Of a stretch of DNA of 11,739 nucleotides, positions 8,692-11,739 are shown one piece after another (the stretch's first letter is position 1; the number at the start of each line of letters is the position of its first letter). The position numbers and the translations under genes are program-made. Below the pieces are notes generated by a model, which did not search any database, was not told where the DNA came from, and was given only the letters and a program-made list of their open reading frames with translations. This DNA comes from Smittium mucronatum (taxonomy: Eukaryota; Kickxellomycota; Harpellomycetes; Harpellales; Legeriomycetaceae), in the NCBI GenBank assembly GCA_001953115.1, contig LSSL01005434.1, positions 1 through 11,739 on the forward strand, in the 5' to 3' direction.

Positions 8692-11600
8692 AGTATCTGA
8701 TATGTAATAAAATTCTTATCATTCTTGGCTGATAATTTAGTTATATAATTATTAGTAAAAGATTCATAAAAAATAATAATTGAAGTTGCAATTTTTATTG
8801 AATTTTAATTTGATTGATAAGAAATATCTAAAAAAAGCAAATTTTTATATAAAAATCAGTTATTTAAATAAAAATCTCTATCTCTTTTAGTTATTTTAAT
8901 TTTTTATAATATCAATATTAAATTTGGGAATTAATTTGAATTCTTATATCTTTAAAATAAAAATTAATATATATAAAACATATTTTTGGTTTTGGATAAT
9001 TTATGAAAAGAAAAACGCAATAAGAATTTTGTAAATTTTGATGTTTGCTTTAAAAAAATTTTCAAAAAAAAAAAACTTTCAAACAGACCTTTTTATTGTA
9101 TTACAATTTTAAAGCATCAAAAAGTATAATTTAAATATTTTTTTGGATGACTTAAATAATTATAAAATTTAAAAATATTATCTTTGTAATATTACTAATC
9201 TTCATAGGTTTAATCTGTTTTAGAATTTCCCTACGCATTTATGAAATTTTATATACATAATATAATAAATCTTCGAAAAAAATGTTGTTTCTATTTTTCA
9301 AATATTTTTTTTATAAAAACTCATTAAATTCATTTTAAAGAAATTTTTATACTTTGATATATCCCCAGATTTTGTTATATACTTTTTTTTATATAAAAAA
9401 TAAAATAAATGCTATAATCACATATTTTGGTGATCTATGTGGCCAAAAATCGCGTATATAAGTACTGAATATTAATACGTTATAGATTTAAAGTTTTTTA
9501 TTGACTTCTCGAATCATGAATCAAACTAATAGTCATTATCACATATATATAATTATATTAGATGTTTTTTTAATAAATCAAAATAAAGTTAACTGATAAC
9601 CTAGAAAAATTTTATCTAAGTTAAGTATCTTGTAAAAAATCGAATAAAAAAGATAAATATTTTAAACAAGAAAATGTGAAATAATAATCTATTAAAAAAA
9701 TCCCTTTGATTCTCTATTATAAAAACTAAATCAATAATGTAAATTTTGCAAAAAAATTTATGATAAATTTATTAAATTAATAATATATGGTAATAATTTT
9801 CATATGATTTAGCTTCATCATTTTTACAGTTTCTATTTCTGAAATTTTTTTGGAATTAATAAAGATAATTAATTCAGTGACTTATAAAGAAAATTCCACT
9901 TTTTTATTTATCAATTCAAAGTACCCATTATTTGGGGTCATGAATAGGATAAAAAAAATTCTATTAATAACTAAAATTACACTAAAATGAAGGAATAATA
10001 CCATTATAATTTTATAAATAAATATTAATCGAAAAAGATGAAATATGAAGATTTCCGATGAGAAATTACTCGTGTTAAAACAAAAAAATCAATCATATAA
10101 TTTTTTTTTTAATAATTAAGAGTCCTTTTATGTTAGATTGCGTAAAAAATTATAAATTTTTGTTTTTTTTAAATTTAACTATAAAAGTGAGTTACTGAAT
10201 AAAAAATACTTTAGAGTTTTTCTGCTATTATGAATGATTAGCATAAAAAATAAACTCATTTAATCTAAAATTGATACCCTTTTACTCTTTATTAAAGTAT
10301 TTACCGGACTTTTTAACAGAAAATTTTAATTTTGATAGCTTTAAAAAATAATTTTAGATCTTGGAGAGTGGGCCTGGTAAATAAATTTAGACTAATTTCG
10401 ATATGTTTAGTTTTTAAAACTCTTCAAAACTATTCTAACTTTGCCGGGGGATTTTTTACTAACAATTAATTATATAAAGATTTATTACAAAATAAAATTC
10501 AGAGTTTTTAAAAAAAATTCGGTAGTTAGAAAAAAATCCTTATATCAAAAAAAAATCTTATATATATGTTTTTTTCGATATTTTTAATATTCCAATTATC
10601 AATAATTAAATAGATAAACCTATATTTTCTCTCATTGTACACTTCAAACAATATCATTTAGACAAAAAACATCAGATCCAAAAAAAATCTTTAATCTCTA
10701 ATAAATCTTTACATAAATAAATTAAGTGCATAATAGATTTGTTACATCATTTATTTTGTAATATAAATATTAATTTTTTTTATCCTCTAACTTAATAATT
10801 TGTTTATTTTGATATTTTATAGTTAACTTTACCACTTCTGATAGCCTAAAAATTAACATAATATCTTTACAAAAGCACAATATTATAGATTTTTTACTTA
10901 TTAAATAATTTTATATCATCAAAATAATTAATAAAAAATAAAAATACTTTTAATAATTATATTTCAAACAGTATTTTTAAGCTGTATTATTTAGATTCAA
11001 ATGATATATGTTTTTTTAATTTGAATTTTAGTTTATATCCTGATAAAATTAGTATTAATGAAGCAGATAATATCTTTAATTAGAATTTCCACAAATTTAT
11101 AATTCAATAAATGATTTTTTTGTTAAAAATTTGCTAGTTTTAAAATATAATGTTTTAAAAAAAATCACTTATTTTCTTAATTAATATTATCGATTAAATG
11201 TAATTACTGAGTTTGAATTTTAATAGAATAATAATATATTTAAGATAAATTTGACTTTTTAGCTATTGAAAGAGCTAAAATATATTATTATTTTAATTTG
11301 AGGATGTGATCTGTTTATTATCTTGAGGAGAAATAGAATCATATGTTTTGAATTAATAAGAAAGCAAAAATTGGTGAGTCCATTATATATATTAATGTAT
11401 ATGGAAAGTTTTATTTAAAGATATTTCTGATATTTTTTTATAAAAAAAAAAATCCTATTAAAGTTTTAAAAAAAAATTAAGATATTATTCATCATAAATA
11501 CTATTACGGTAATAATAAGATAGCTTAGAACAAAGGTGGATTATAATTTATAGAGGTTTAATAAAGCTGTATCAAATTTTTAGAATATATTTTTCACATA

Positions 11601-11739
11601 AATAAAAATTTAAATTATTTTTTAAATTATTTTGAAATGTATTTTATTTTTTTATGAATTAAAATAATAATTAAAAGATTTTAGTAATATCTTTCTGTTA
11701 TTCCACTATGAAATTTTAGTATTAGATTTTTTAAAAATA
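8692..11739. other. Long extremely AT-rich region with no gene
   Basis: About 3 kb with G+C well below the left two thirds of the window. Stops are dense in all frames and I could not pick out coding fragments, RNA genes or tandem arrays. It may be ordinary intergenic or heterochromatin-like sequence of the host genome. A 14-base string at 10302-10315 (taccggacttttta) repeats 2552-2565 in the same orientation. Confidence 0.7.
11227..11292. repeat. Nested inverted repeat
   Basis: A 15-base arm (11227-11241, aataataatatattt) and its exact complement (11278-11292) enclose a second pair, ttttagct (11257-11264) and agctaaaa (11273-11280). The two pairs overlap at 11278-11280, so they are alternative or competing stems. 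It is almost pure A/T, and chance is a real alternative. Confidence 0.5.

Noticed and set aside
120..8697. Target-site duplication (for example TTA/TAA of Harbinger elements) next to the inverted-repeat ends
   Set aside because: The left end reads ac-TTA-CTTACTC and the right end GAGTAAG-TAA-ag. The TTA and TAA here are part of the inverted match, not a direct repeat, and no other short direct duplication is seen.

Overview
This window reads as a very AT-rich nuclear region of a eukaryote. It has long A/T homopolymers, no Shine-Dalgarno-led operons, no RNA gene I can recognise and no intact gene. A microsporidian or another AT-rich, transposon-laden lineage such as an anaerobic fungus or a protist would fit, but the sequence does not settle it. 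By eye, about 850 to 7,750 is richer in G+C and carries decayed coding sequence, all on the minus strand. The rest, above all 8,692 to 11,739, is extremely AT-rich and shows no coding signal.

The one confident gene call is a broken DDE transposase of the DDE_Tnp_4 (PIF/Harbinger- or IS5-like) type at about 6,580-7,741 on the minus strand. All three catalytic acidic positions and several family blocks can be read, but they are spread over different frames with stops between them. Between about 2,403 and 5,511, also minus, lies what looks like one very large decayed gene of unknown function (roughly a thousand codons). It is visible as a chain of open segments that hop between frames. A third decayed gene at about 876-1,515 (minus) has a small ATG-initiated C-terminal module with one probable membrane span, two nonsense codons and a G11 run.

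The most interesting observation is a pair of inverted repeats that enclose every coding remnant: 126-207 and 8,608-8,691. They share a perfect 20-base outer block and an imperfect match of about 60 bases further in. I propose that 126-8,691 (about 8.6 kb) is one decayed composite DNA transposon. It would carry a Harbinger-like transposase plus two unidentified proteins, all read in the same direction. I found no target-site duplication, so this remains an inference. No gene is long enough and unbroken enough to be called functional from this sequence.
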